A stretch of DNA of 6,609 nucleotides from NCBI GenBank assembly GCA_900542565.1, contig UQOC01000079.1, forward strand, positions 1-6,609, read 5' to 3'. This document shows, one piece after another, positions 1-6,609 of this stretch (positions are counted from its first letter, which is position 1; every line of letters begins with the position of its first letter). Source of the stretch: an uncultured Eubacteriales bacterium (GTDB lineage Bacteria > Bacillota > Clostridia > Peptostreptococcales > Anaerovoracaceae). A model generated the notes under the pieces. The model saw only the letters and a list, made by a program, of their open reading frames with translations, made no database searches and had not been told where the DNA came from. Position numbers and translations under genes: made by a program.

Positions 1-21
1 AACCGTCAATTTTGCGGTTTC

Positions 22-43
22 AGGGGGAGCCTCCCTTGCCTGG
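22..43. repeat. 22-base direct repeat, copy 1
   Basis: The stretch starts AGGGGGAGCCTCCC and ends TTGCCTGG. It is identical over 22 bases to 62-83, with a 40-base period and an 18-base unrelated spacer. Each copy contains a small inverted repeat (GGGAG, one base, CTCCC). It lies downstream of the last gene, close to the window edge, and looks like part of a short dispersed intergenic repeat, though only two copies can be seen here. Confidence 0.85.
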
Positions 44-61
44 ATGACCACCAGTCACAGG

Positions 62-83
62 AGGGGGAGCCTCCCTTGCCTGG
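62..83. repeat. 22-base direct repeat, copy 2
   Basis: This is an exact second copy of 22-43. It ends 32 bases past the stop of the CofE-like gene in the direction of transcription. The bases flanking the two copies differ, so the identity has sharp limits on both sides. Confidence 0.85.
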
Positions 84-115
84 TGCCTGAATGGATCACT
101 CGTGCTATATTGCCA

Positions 116-1306
116 TCAATCCGTATAGTTATCGAAATATCCCTGAATGTATATGAACGGTGTGCCCTTGTCTCCGGAACCGGATGTCAGGTCGCACAGG
201 GAGCCCAGCAGGTCGGTCAGGCGGCGTGGGGTGGTACCCTCAGTGGCCATCTGGCCTACCAGGTTGGCGTCCTTTTCTTTGATGGCGCCTTCGATGGCGG
301 CTTTCAGTTCGTCGCCTCTCAGGTGGCCGAAATCGTTGTCAGCCAGATATTTGAGCTTCAGTTCGTTAGGCTGTCCCACGAGGCCGCTGGTGAAGCCCGG
401 AGATACTACCGGGTCAGCCAGTTCCCATATCTTTCCTACCGGGTCTTTGAAAGCTCCGTCTCCGTAAACCATTACTTCGATGGTCTTTCCGGTGCGGGCT
501 TTGACTTCGGCCTGCACGCCGTCGACGAATTCCTGGCAGTTGATCGGGAAGAGCTTTATGGTATCTTCCGTAGCCTTGTTGGAGCCCAGGATACCGTAGT
601 CAGGGTTGTATCCGGAACCTTTGACAGGAGCGGTCAGCAGATCGTCCATTCCAAGGACCACATCGCCGCCGTCAGCTTTTACCAGTCTCTTGGTGCGGGC
701 GCGGGTGTGGATGTCGGCGCAGATCACCTTGTCTGTGTAGTCAAGGATCTTGCGCGGGTCGTTGGCAAAGATGATCTGAGCTTCGGCTCCTTCTTCCTCT
801 ATGAGCTCTTTGTAATAATTTACATAGTCTATGTCAGTGAAAGTGTGCCTGGATTTTCCGAACAGGCCTTCAAATTCCTCCTGAGTCAGCACATCCTTAT
901 AAGGGTCTATGCCCTTTTCATCGAGAAGATCAATGTCCAGCAGGTGGTTGCCCACTTCGTCGCTGGGATAGCTGAGCATGAGGACGATCTTCTTTGCACC
1001 TTTGGCCATGCCTCTGAGGCAGATGGCAAATCTGTTCCTGCTGAGAATCGGGAAAACAACTCCGACGGTTTCTCCGCCCAGTTTAGCTTTCACATCGACA
1101 GCCAGCTGGTCGGTAGTCGCATAGTTGGCCTGGGCTCTTGCCAGGATGGATTCGGTCACTGCGAAAACATCTTTGGTGCCGATCTCAAAATCACCGTTAT
1201 CTATACAGGCCATCAGAGTGTCTACGGCGATCTTTTTCAGGTCATCGCCCTCTTTTATGATAGGGCCCCGCAGTCCTCTTGAGACTGTTCCTATTCTTCT
1301 TTCCAT
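116..1306 (-). CDS. Coenzyme F420-0:L-glutamate ligase-like (CofE-family) protein, role unknown
   Basis: The 396-residue product resembles the CofE/FbiB N-terminal ligase family. It opens with RGLRGPIIKEGDDL (residues 10-23), followed by DVFAVTESILARAQ (46-59), which corresponds to the nucleotide-binding start of CofE (GLP.I..GDDL, then DVLVV..T..SKA.G). A later YGDGAFKDPVGKIWELADP segment (281-299) fits the family's C-terminal part. True CofE adds glutamate to F420-0 using GTP. Archaeal CofE is about 250 residues and mycobacterial FbiB is about 450 with an added nitroreductase-like domain; this protein has neither layout. Many Clostridia that are not known to make F420 carry such 390-400-residue homologues, whose substrate is not established. 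No signal peptide or membrane segment is visible. The ATG lies 13 bases after the purL stop, with AAGGAG nine bases upstream, so it is probably co-transcribed with the purine genes. The family call is fairly sure; ligase activity on F420 is not. Confidence 0.8.
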   Translation of the reverse strand: MERRIGTVSRGLRGPIIKEGDDLKKIAVDTLMACIDNGDFEIGTKDVFAVTESILARAQANYATTDQLAVDVKAKLGGETVGVVFPILSRNRFAICLRGMAKGAKKIVLMLSYPSDEVGNHLLDIDLLDEKGIDPYKDVLTQEEFEGLFGKSRHTFTDIDYVNYYKELIEEEGAEAQIIFANDPRKILDYTDKVICADIHTRARTKRLVKADGGDVVLGMDDLLTAPVKGSGYNPDYGILGSNKATEDTIKLFPINCQEFVDGVQAEVKARTGKTIEVMVYGDGAFKDPVGKIWELADPVVSPGFTSGLVGQPNELKLKYLADNDFGHLRGDELKAAIEGAIKEKDANLVGQMATEGTTPRRLTDLLGSLCDLTSGSGDKGTPFIYIQGYFDNYTD

Positions 1307-1315
1307 TGATCATAT

Positions 1316-1321
1316 CTCCTT
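1316..1321 (-). promoter_or_regulatory. Ribosome binding site of the CofE-like gene, fused to the purL stop
   Basis: The purL stop codon TAA runs directly into GGAG, so TAAGGAG serves as stop and Shine-Dalgarno at once. The spacing to the ATG at 1306 is nine bases. This supports the chosen start and co-translation with purL. Confidence 0.8.
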
Positions 1322-4300
1322 ACTTAAAATATTTTACTGCTGATTCAAACATCTTCATATCGTATTGGCCAGGTACATTCCTGTAAAGTCCTGCGCCGAT
1401 CCTTTCGGCGTGTCCCATCTTGCCAAGGACTCTGCCGTCCGGCGATACTATACCTTCGACAGCCCAGTCGGAACCGTTGGGGTTGAACTGGATATCGTTT
1501 GTGACCTTTCCGGCAAGATCCACATACTGAGTTATGATCTGGCCTTTAGCCGCCATATCCTTCAGCAGAGGCTCTGAGGCTATGAACCTTCCTTCGCCGT
1601 GTGAGATCGGAACTGTGTAGATGTCACCCACCTCTACTCCGGCCAGCCAAGGTGAATTGTTTGATGCTATCCTTACTCTCACCAGTTTGGACTGGTGGCG
1701 TGCGATCTTGTTGTATGTAAGGGTCGGGCAGTCTGCGTCCGTGTCCATTATCTTTCCGAAAGGCACCAGCCCCAGTTTGATGAGAGCCTGGAAACCGTTG
1801 CATATGCCGGCCATCAGACCGTCGCGCTCCTCCAGCAGCTCTGTTACGGCCTCTTTGATCTCCTGATTTCTGAAGAAAGCGGTTATCAGCTTGCTGGAGC
1901 CGTCCGGCTCATCTCCTCCGGAAAATCCTCCCGGTATGAATATCATCTGGCTTTCCCTTACTTTGGCGGCAAAGCTCTCTATGGACGACGCCACATCAGA
2001 AGCGGTCAGGTTATTGATCACGAAAATTTCAGGCTCGGCTCCCGCCCGGTCAAATGCCTTGGCGGTATCGTACTCACAGTTGGTCCCCGGGAATACAGGG
2101 ATAAGCGCCTTCGGTCTGGCAGTTTTAACAGAAGCTGAGAAAGTCTTGCTGCTGGCAAAGGAGATCGCTTCAGGCGCCTCTCCCTCAGTCCTGATATTGC
2201 ACGGATAGACCGGCTCCAGCTTTTCTTCGTAAATGGAGCAGAGGTCCTCAAGGGCCAGCTTCTCTCCGCCGCGGCTGATGAAGCCGTCATCTGTGGTGCG
2301 GCCGATCAGGAGCCCCTCTTCTCCGCAGGCAGTACCGGCGTCAGACCCGCAGACTTCAACTATAAACGCACCGTAATCATAACCGAAAATTTCCTCTTGT
2401 GTCAAGGTCTTATCATATTCAAAGCCTATGCCGTTGCCCATGGCCATCTTGAGTATTGCCTCGGCAATACCTCCAAAGCCCGGAGTATAGCAGGCTTTCA
2501 CACAGCCGGACGCCATGAGCTCATTGACACGGGCATACACAGCTTTCAGGGAATCCCCTGCAGGCAGGCCATTTTCGCCCTTTTCCGGTCTGAACAGATA
2601 AACATCGTGGCCGGCGCCCTTAAACTCAGGCGAGATTATATCACCGGTCTTTGCAGTGGTCACGGCGAAAGACACCAGTGTCGGAGGAACATGGATGTCC
2701 TCGAAAGTTCCGCTCATGGAGTCCTTGCCTCCGATGGCCGCTACCTCAAGTCCCATCTGAGCGTCCAGCGCTCCCAGCAGGGCAGCCATCGGGCTTCCCC
2801 ATTTTTCAGGGTCTTTGCCCAGCTTTTCAAAATATTCCTGGAAAGACAGGTACACATCTTCAAAGGAAGCTCCGGTGGCGATGAGCTTGGATACCGATTC
2901 CACAACGGCCAGATAAGCGCCGTGGTACGGGCTCTTTTCCGTGATATACGGGTTGTAACCCCAGGCCATCAGGCTGCATGTGTCGGTATCGCCTCTTTCC
3001 ACAGATACCTTGTTGACCATGGCCTGGATAGGGGTCCTCTGGTACTTGCCGCCGAAAGGCATGAGCACCGTACCCGCTCCGATGGTGGAGTCGAACCTTT
3101 CGGAAAGGCCCCTCTTGGAGCAGATGTTCAGGTCTGCGCAGGCGGCCTTATATGCGTCAGTGAAAGTCCCCTCAGTCTTCCTGTCGTAACCTTTTGGAGC
3201 TGCGGCCTTTACGGTCACATGCTTGCTGGCTCCGTTGGAGCTTAGGAACTCTCTTGAAATATTTACTATATTATCGCCGTTCCAGAACATGGAAAGCCTC
3301 GGCTCTTCGGTAACTTTGGCGACCACCGTGGCTTCCAGGTTTTCTTCTCTTGCAAGGGTACAGAAACGGTCTGCATCTTTTTCCGCTACTACTACGGCCA
3401 TTCTCTCCTGAGACTCACTGATAGCCAGCTCGGTGCCATCCAGACCTTCGTATTTTTTAGGCACTTTGTTCAGATCGATGACAAGTCCGTCGGCCAGTTC
3501 TCCGATTGCTACAGAAACGCCGCCGGCTCCGAAGTCGTTGCACCTTTTGATCAGGCGGGAAGCCTGTGGATTTCTGAACAGCCTCTGGAGCTTTCTTTCC
3601 TCAGGGGCGTTGCCTTTCTGGACTTCTGCGCCGCAGCTTTCCAGGGATGAAACATCGTGGGACTTGGAAGAACCTGTGGCTCCTCCGCAGCCGTCACGGC
3701 CTGTGCGTCCGCCCAGCAGGATGACCCTGTCTCCCGGCTCAGGCACTTTTCTGATGACATTTTCCGCAGGGGCTGCTCCGATAACGGCGCCTATTTCCAT
3801 TCTCTTGGCGATATAGCCCGGATGATAGATCTCGTCTACCTGGCCGGTGGCAAGGCCTATCTGGTTGCCATAGGAGCTGTATCCGGCGGCGGCAGTGGTC
3901 ACCAGCTTGCGCTGAGGCAGCTTGCCCTCGATAGTCTCGGAAACCGGCACCAGCGGATCTCCCGCTCCGGTCACACGCATGGCGGAATATACATAACATC
4001 TTCCCGAAAGCGGGTCTCTGATGGCTCCGCCCACGCAGGTAGCGGCTCCGCCGAAAGGCTCGATCTCGGTCGGGTGGTTGTGGGTCTCGTTCTTGAACAG
4101 CAGCAGCCAGTCCTCTTCCCTGCCGTCCACATTGACCTTTATCTTGACTGTGCAGGCGTTGATCTCCTCGGATTCGTCCAGCTTATCAAGCTTGCCGGCC
4201 TTTTTCAGGTATTTGGCGGCTATGGTCCCGATGTCCATAAGGGTGACCGGCTTGGTGCGGCCCAGGTCTTTTCTGAGCCTGATGTACCGCTCGTAGGATT

Positions 4301-5078
4301 CGGCCAGCATCGGGTCATCAAATTCCACGCTGTCTATAACGGTGTTGAAAGTCGTATGACGGCAGTGGTCCGACCAGTATGTGTCTATCATCTTTATCTC
4401 GGTGATGGTCGGATCTCTGTCCTCTTTGGTGAAATAGTCGCGGCATGTCTTAATGTCGGCCAGGTCCATGGCGAGGCCCCGGTCCTTTATAAACTGCTCC
4501 AGATCATCGTCTGACATTTTTCTGAATCCAGCAAGTATTTCTACGGGAGCAGGTATTTCATAGGCCATGTCAAGGGTTTCCGGCATATCCATGGATGCTT
4601 CCCTCGACTCTACAGCGTTGATCACATATTTTTTGACGGCGGCCGCCTCATCGTCGGAAATATTTCCGTACAGGGCATAGACTTTGGCAGTCTTGACTGC
4701 CGGTCTTTCTCCCCTTGAGATTATCTGGATACATTCTGCCGCAGAGGATGCTCTCTGGTCGAACTGGCCCGGCAGCGGTTCTACTGCAAAGAGGCAGCCG
4801 GCTCCGCCGCCGGGTCCGCACGCACCGGCCGCTCCGGCCCCGTCACAGGTCACATCAGACGGAAGCTTCGCGGAAGCAACATCCACCTGAGGCTCGGAAA
4901 ACACGGTATTTACCGCATAGTCGAAGAGTTCCTCTGTGATACCCTCCACATCGTATCTGTTGAATATCCGGACTCTTTCAATAGAGCTTATACGCAGCAG
5001 CTCGTTTATATCGCTTTTCAGCGCATGGGCTTCGTTATCAAATCCCGGCTTTTTTTCCACATAGATCCTGAAAACCAT
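1320..5078 (-). CDS. purL: Phosphoribosylformylglycinamidine synthase, single-chain form
   Basis: At 1252 residues this is the large one-chain FGAM synthase. It converts formyl-GAR, glutamine and ATP to FGAM, the fourth purine step, without separate PurS or PurQ. A PurS-like N-terminus (about 1-60) is followed by a conserved LPGQFDQR segment at 102-109. The synthase core carries SDHCRH at 236-241, KNETHNHPT at 329-337, DFGAGGVSV at 515-523 and GGKDSMSG at 783-790. The glutaminase domain starts near FPGTNCEYD (996-1004). Its triad is visible: Cys1093 in GICNGF, and His1160 and Glu1162 in SHGEGRF. All expected catalytic motifs are present, so it should be active. The architecture fits the clade found mainly in Clostridia and some other Firmicutes. 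An unusual Gly/Ala/Cys-rich stretch lies at residues 78-95. The ATG has AAGGGAG six bases upstream, inside the end of purD, which suggests translational coupling. Confidence 0.97.
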   Translation of the reverse strand: MVFRIYVEKKPGFDNEAHALKSDINELLRISSIERVRIFNRYDVEGITEELFDYAVNTVFSEPQVDVASAKLPSDVTCDGAGAAGACGPGGGAGCLFAVEPLPGQFDQRASSAAECIQIISRGERPAVKTAKVYALYGNISDDEAAAVKKYVINAVESREASMDMPETLDMAYEIPAPVEILAGFRKMSDDDLEQFIKDRGLAMDLADIKTCRDYFTKEDRDPTITEIKMIDTYWSDHCRHTTFNTVIDSVEFDDPMLAESYERYIRLRKDLGRTKPVTLMDIGTIAAKYLKKAGKLDKLDESEEINACTVKIKVNVDGREEDWLLLFKNETHNHPTEIEPFGGAATCVGGAIRDPLSGRCYVYSAMRVTGAGDPLVPVSETIEGKLPQRKLVTTAAAGYSSYGNQIGLATGQVDEIYHPGYIAKRMEIGAVIGAAPAENVIRKVPEPGDRVILLGGRTGRDGCGGATGSSKSHDVSSLESCGAEVQKGNAPEERKLQRLFRNPQASRLIKRCNDFGAGGVSVAIGELADGLVIDLNKVPKKYEGLDGTELAISESQERMAVVVAEKDADRFCTLAREENLEATVVAKVTEEPRLSMFWNGDNIVNISREFLSSNGASKHVTVKAAAPKGYDRKTEGTFTDAYKAACADLNICSKRGLSERFDSTIGAGTVLMPFGGKYQRTPIQAMVNKVSVERGDTDTCSLMAWGYNPYITEKSPYHGAYLAVVESVSKLIATGASFEDVYLSFQEYFEKLGKDPEKWGSPMAALLGALDAQMGLEVAAIGGKDSMSGTFEDIHVPPTLVSFAVTTAKTGDIISPEFKGAGHDVYLFRPEKGENGLPAGDSLKAVYARVNELMASGCVKACYTPGFGGIAEAILKMAMGNGIGFEYDKTLTQEEIFGYDYGAFIVEVCGSDAGTACGEEGLLIGRTTDDGFISRGGEKLALEDLCSIYEEKLEPVYPCNIRTEGEAPEAISFASSKTFSASVKTARPKALIPVFPGTNCEYDTAKAFDRAGAEPEIFVINNLTASDVASSIESFAAKVRESQMIFIPGGFSGGDEPDGSSKLITAFFRNQEIKEAVTELLEERDGLMAGICNGFQALIKLGLVPFGKIMDTDADCPTLTYNKIARHQSKLVRVRIASNNSPWLAGVEVGDIYTVPISHGEGRFIASEPLLKDMAAKGQIITQYVDLAGKVTNDIQFNPNGSDWAVEGIVSPDGRVLGKMGHAERIGAGLYRNVPGQYDMKMFESAVKYFK

Positions 5079-5080
5079 GA

Positions 5081-6343
5081 TTATCTCCCTTCCGCTTCAA
5101 GAGCTCTGGCTCCGATGTCATGTCTGTAATAGGCGTTGGCGAATTTTACCTGAGACACAGTCTCGTAAGCCTTGTCGATGGCTTCTCTGAGGGTATCGGC
5201 AGTCTCGGTGACTCCCAGCACCCGGCCTCCTCCGGTGACCAGCCTGCCGTCCTTTATCCTGGCTCCTGCCACATATATGTTCTTGTCCTCAGGCATGGTG
5301 ATCTCAAAACCCGTGTCATATTTTTTAGGATAACCGTCGGAAGCCATTACAACGCAGCAGGCGCACTTATCTGCAAACCTCACATCGGCTTCGTCCAGCT
5401 TACCGTCGTATATCTTGAGCATTATGCCAAGCAGGTCGCTTTCCAGGAGCGGCAGTACCACCTGAGTCTCCGGATCGCCGAAACGGCAGTTGTATTCGAT
5501 GACCTTAGGGCCTTTTTCGGTTATCATCAGGCCGAAATAAAGGCAGCCGGAAAAGCTCCTGCCCTCCTTGTTCATAGCTTCTATGGTCGGCTTGAAAATG
5601 GTCTCCATGCAGGTCTTTGCCACATCTTCGGTGTAATACGGGTTAGGAGCTACTGTTCCCATACCTCCGGTATTGAGACCCTTGTCTCCGTCCAGGGCTC
5701 TCTTGTGATCCATGGATGAGATCATAGGTACTATGGTCTTGCCATCGGTAAAGGACAGGACGGACACTTCAGGCCCTGTCAGAAATTCTTCGATGACAAC
5801 CTGGTTGCCGCTGTCACCGAAGATCCTGTCGCCCATGATGGTCTTTACGGCGTCTTCGGCGGCCTGCCTGGTCTCGGCGATGATAACTCCCTTCCCAAGG
5901 GCCAGACCGTCGGCCTTGACTACCACAGGGACAGGACAGGTCTTTACATATTCCAGAGCCTTGTCCATGTCGCTGAATATCTCATAGGCCGCCGTCGGTA
6001 TATTGTACTTTTTCATCAGTTCCTTGGAAAAAGCCTTGCTGCCTTCGATGATGGCGGCTTTCTTATCAGGGCCGAAAGTCTTGATCCCGGCCGCTTTTAA
6101 AGCGTCCACGGCGCCCAGCACCAGCGGGTCGTCCGGCGCGACGACCACATAATCGATGCCCTCCTGCACAGCAAAGGACACCACGCCCGCCACGTCGGTG
6201 GCGGCGATGGGCACGCACACGGCGTCGCTGGCGATACCGCCGTTGCCCGGCGCGGCATACAGCGCGGGGCGCCGCGGGCTTTCCTTCAGCTTGCGGATGA
6301 TAGCGTGCTCCCGCCCGCCCCCGCCGACAACCAGAACCTTCAT
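5081..6343 (-). CDS. purD: Phosphoribosylamine-glycine ligase (GAR synthetase)
   Basis: This 420-residue protein is the usual length for PurD. It joins 5-phosphoribosylamine and glycine with ATP to give glycinamide ribonucleotide, the second step of purine synthesis, in the cytoplasm. Visible motifs in order are the N-terminal GGGGREHA at residues 7-14, the ATP-grasp segment VVKADGLALGKGV at 141-153, NTGGMG at 224-229, and EYNCRFGDPETQ at 283-294, which carries the metal-binding residues. A C-terminal domain follows from about 325. The ATG is supported by AGGGAGG seven bases upstream and by the start of the GGGGREHA fold right after it. The stop lies 2 bases before purL. Codon use is split: the first about 82 codons are very GC-rich with only CGN arginine codons (4 of 4), while the rest uses AGA or AGG for 11 of 13 arginines. 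No frameshift is seen at the change. Confidence 0.97.
   Translation of the reverse strand: MKVLVVGGGGREHAIIRKLKESPRRPALYAAPGNGGIASDAVCVPIAATDVAGVVSFAVQEGIDYVVVAPDDPLVLGAVDALKAAGIKTFGPDKKAAIIEGSKAFSKELMKKYNIPTAAYEIFSDMDKALEYVKTCPVPVVVKADGLALGKGVIIAETRQAAEDAVKTIMGDRIFGDSGNQVVIEEFLTGPEVSVLSFTDGKTIVPMISSMDHKRALDGDKGLNTGGMGTVAPNPYYTEDVAKTCMETIFKPTIEAMNKEGRSFSGCLYFGLMITEKGPKVIEYNCRFGDPETQVVLPLLESDLLGIMLKIYDGKLDEADVRFADKCACCVVMASDGYPKKYDTGFEITMPEDKNIYVAGARIKDGRLVTGGGRVLGVTETADTLREAIDKAYETVSQVKFANAYYRHDIGARALEAEGR
5085..5091 (-). promoter_or_regulatory. Ribosome binding site of purL, embedded in the end of purD
   Basis: AAGGGAG on the minus strand lies six bases before the purL ATG and covers the last codons of purD (Glu-Gly-Arg-stop). 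Ribosomes ending purD would therefore release on top of the purL start, an arrangement typical of translational coupling. Confidence 0.8.
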
Positions 6344-6350
6344 AGGTCAA

Positions 6351-6357
6351 CCTCCCT
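6351..6357 (-). promoter_or_regulatory. Ribosome binding site of purD
   Basis: On the minus strand AGGGAGG stands seven bases before the ATG at 6343. It is a near-perfect complement of the 16S rRNA 3' end and fixes the purD start. Confidence 0.85.
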
Positions 6358-6365
6358 GCTTTCGC

Positions 6366-6422
6366 CGCCGCGCCGCCAAACGCGGGCAGAGCCGTGCTCC
6401 GCCCCGGCGCGGCCGCGCGGCG
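6366..6422. repeat. Inverted repeats in the purH-purD gap
   Basis: CGCCGCGC at 6366-6373 is the exact reverse complement of 6415-6422 (8-base arms, 41-base loop). A perfect 12-base palindrome, GCGCGGCCGCGC, sits at 6407-6418 and shares bases with the right arm, so the two folds exclude each other. The gap is about 85% GC around here, so such pairing may arise by chance. No T-run follows in the direction of transcription, so it is not a classical terminator. Confidence 0.4.
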
Positions 6423-6428
6423 TTCTTT

Positions 6429-6609
6429 TTAATGGTGGAACAGGCGGATGCCGTTGAACGCCATCACAATGCCGTATTTATCGCAGGTTTCAATGACCTG
6501 CCCGTCCCGGATGGAGCCGCCCGGCTCCACGATGGCCGTCACGCCGGAACGGCGCGCGCGCTCGATGTTGTCCCCAAAGGGGAAAAACGCATCCGAGCCC
6601 AGCGCAAGG
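6429..6609 (-). CDS. purH: Bifunctional AICAR transformylase/IMP cyclohydrolase, C-terminal 59 residues only
   Basis: The frame is open from the right edge of the window to a TAA stop, so only the C-terminus is present and the start lies outside. The translation contains SDAFFPFGDNIERA, then GVTAIVEPGGSIRD, and ends NGIRLFHH. These match the end of the AICAR transformylase domain of PurH (SDAFFPF, QPGGSIRD and a final MRHFRH-like tail are family hallmarks). PurH carries out the last two steps of IMP synthesis in the cytoplasm: formyl transfer from 10-formyl-tetrahydrofolate to AICAR, then ring closure. It lies 85 bases upstream of purD on the same strand, a common order in Clostridia and Bacilli. 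All five arginine codons are CGN (CGC, CGC, CGT, CGG, CGC), unlike the genes further left. Identification is secure; completeness of the gene cannot be judged. Confidence 0.95.
   Translation of the reverse strand, partial: LALGSDAFFPFGDNIERARRSGVTAIVEPGGSIRDGQVIETCDKYGIVMAFNGIRLFHH

Larger units (their letters stand above)
1..115. other. Non-coding left end, downstream of the operon
   Basis: No gene is supported here. Besides the two direct repeats, a weak inverted repeat (AACCG at 1-5 and CGGTT at 15-19) lies at the very edge. No hairpin followed by a T-run on the minus strand is present, so the operon terminator is not identified and may lie further left. Confidence 0.5.
6100..6609. other. 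GC-rich block with different codon use
   Basis: Counted per 60-base line from 6121 to 6609, GC is about 63, 77, 72, 65, 85, 47, 68 and 67%. The lines from 5881 to 6120 give 60, 48, 43 and 58%. All nine arginine codons in this block (four in purD, five in purH) are CGN and the purD part has no GGA glycine codon. Left of it, purD prefers AGA and AGG. The block runs off the right edge, so its full extent is unknown. Confidence 0.7.

Noticed and set aside
22..43. Possible Rho-independent terminator formed by the GGGAG/CTCCC inverted repeat
   Set aside because: The stem is only four to five pairs with a one- to three-base loop, and no T-run follows on the minus strand.
22..83. Possible CRISPR array
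   Set aside because: There are only two repeats, a short 18-base spacer and no cas gene in view. The composition and position fit a local or dispersed intergenic repeat better.
44..1282. Long plus-strand open frame (412 codons) opposite the CofE-like gene
   Set aside because: Its codons lie exactly codon-on-codon over the minus-strand gene, so it stays open only because that gene avoids TTA, CTA and TCA codons. It ends where a TCA serine codon occurs (residue 9 of the ligase). The translation resembles no known protein, while the minus-strand product does.
2397..3245. Plus-strand open frame of 282 codons inside purL
   Set aside because: It is in the same codon-on-codon antisense register to purL, which has all its catalytic motifs. 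It is a shadow of codon bias with no recognisable product.
3657..4514. Plus-strand open frame of 285 codons inside purL
   Set aside because: It is in the same antisense register over the conserved synthase core of purL, without a recognisable domain.
5120..5719. Plus-strand open frame of 199 codons inside purD
   Set aside because: It aligns codon-on-codon with purD in antisense and overlaps essential ATP-grasp motifs. No family resemblance is seen.
6407..6418. 12-base palindrome as an operator site
   Set aside because: It consists only of G and C in a gap of about 85% GC, lies between operon genes and matches no purine regulator site known to me.

Overview
The window holds the end of a de novo purine biosynthesis operon from a Gram-positive anaerobe, most likely class Clostridia. 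This rests on the single-chain, roughly 1250-residue PurL, the purH-purD-purL order, strong AGGAG-type ribosome binding sites, and a stand-alone F420-0:glutamate ligase-like gene of the roughly 400-residue kind found in Firmicutes. I cannot assign a genus. Every gene reads on the minus strand, so transcription runs from the right edge to the left.

In order of transcription: the last 59 codons of purH (6609-6429), an 85-base very GC-rich gap, purD (6343-5081), purL (5078-1320, starting 2 bases after the purD stop), and a CofE-like ligase gene (1306-116, starting 13 bases after the purL stop). After that come about 115 non-coding bases with a 22-base direct repeat at 22-43 and 62-83. The three junctions inside the window are tight or carry clear ribosome binding sites, and no terminator is visible between genes, so one transcript is likely. 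The operon promoter and any purine-responsive leader lie beyond the right edge.

Functionally, PurD makes glycinamide ribonucleotide (GAR), PurL converts formyl-GAR to FGAM, and PurH performs the last two steps to IMP. The CofE-like protein has no established role in this pathway, and no other F420 gene is in view.

The most notable signal is a sharp change in composition inside purD. Right of about 6045-6110 (purH end, the gap and about the first 82 codons of purD) GC is mostly 63-85% per 60 bases and all nine arginine codons are CGN. Left of it GC is about 40-60% and 11 of 13 purD arginine codons are AGA or AGG. The reading frame stays intact. This suggests either a chimeric assembly join or a homologous recombination breakpoint within purD. 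No CRISPR array, transposase, tRNA, rRNA or clearly new system was seen.
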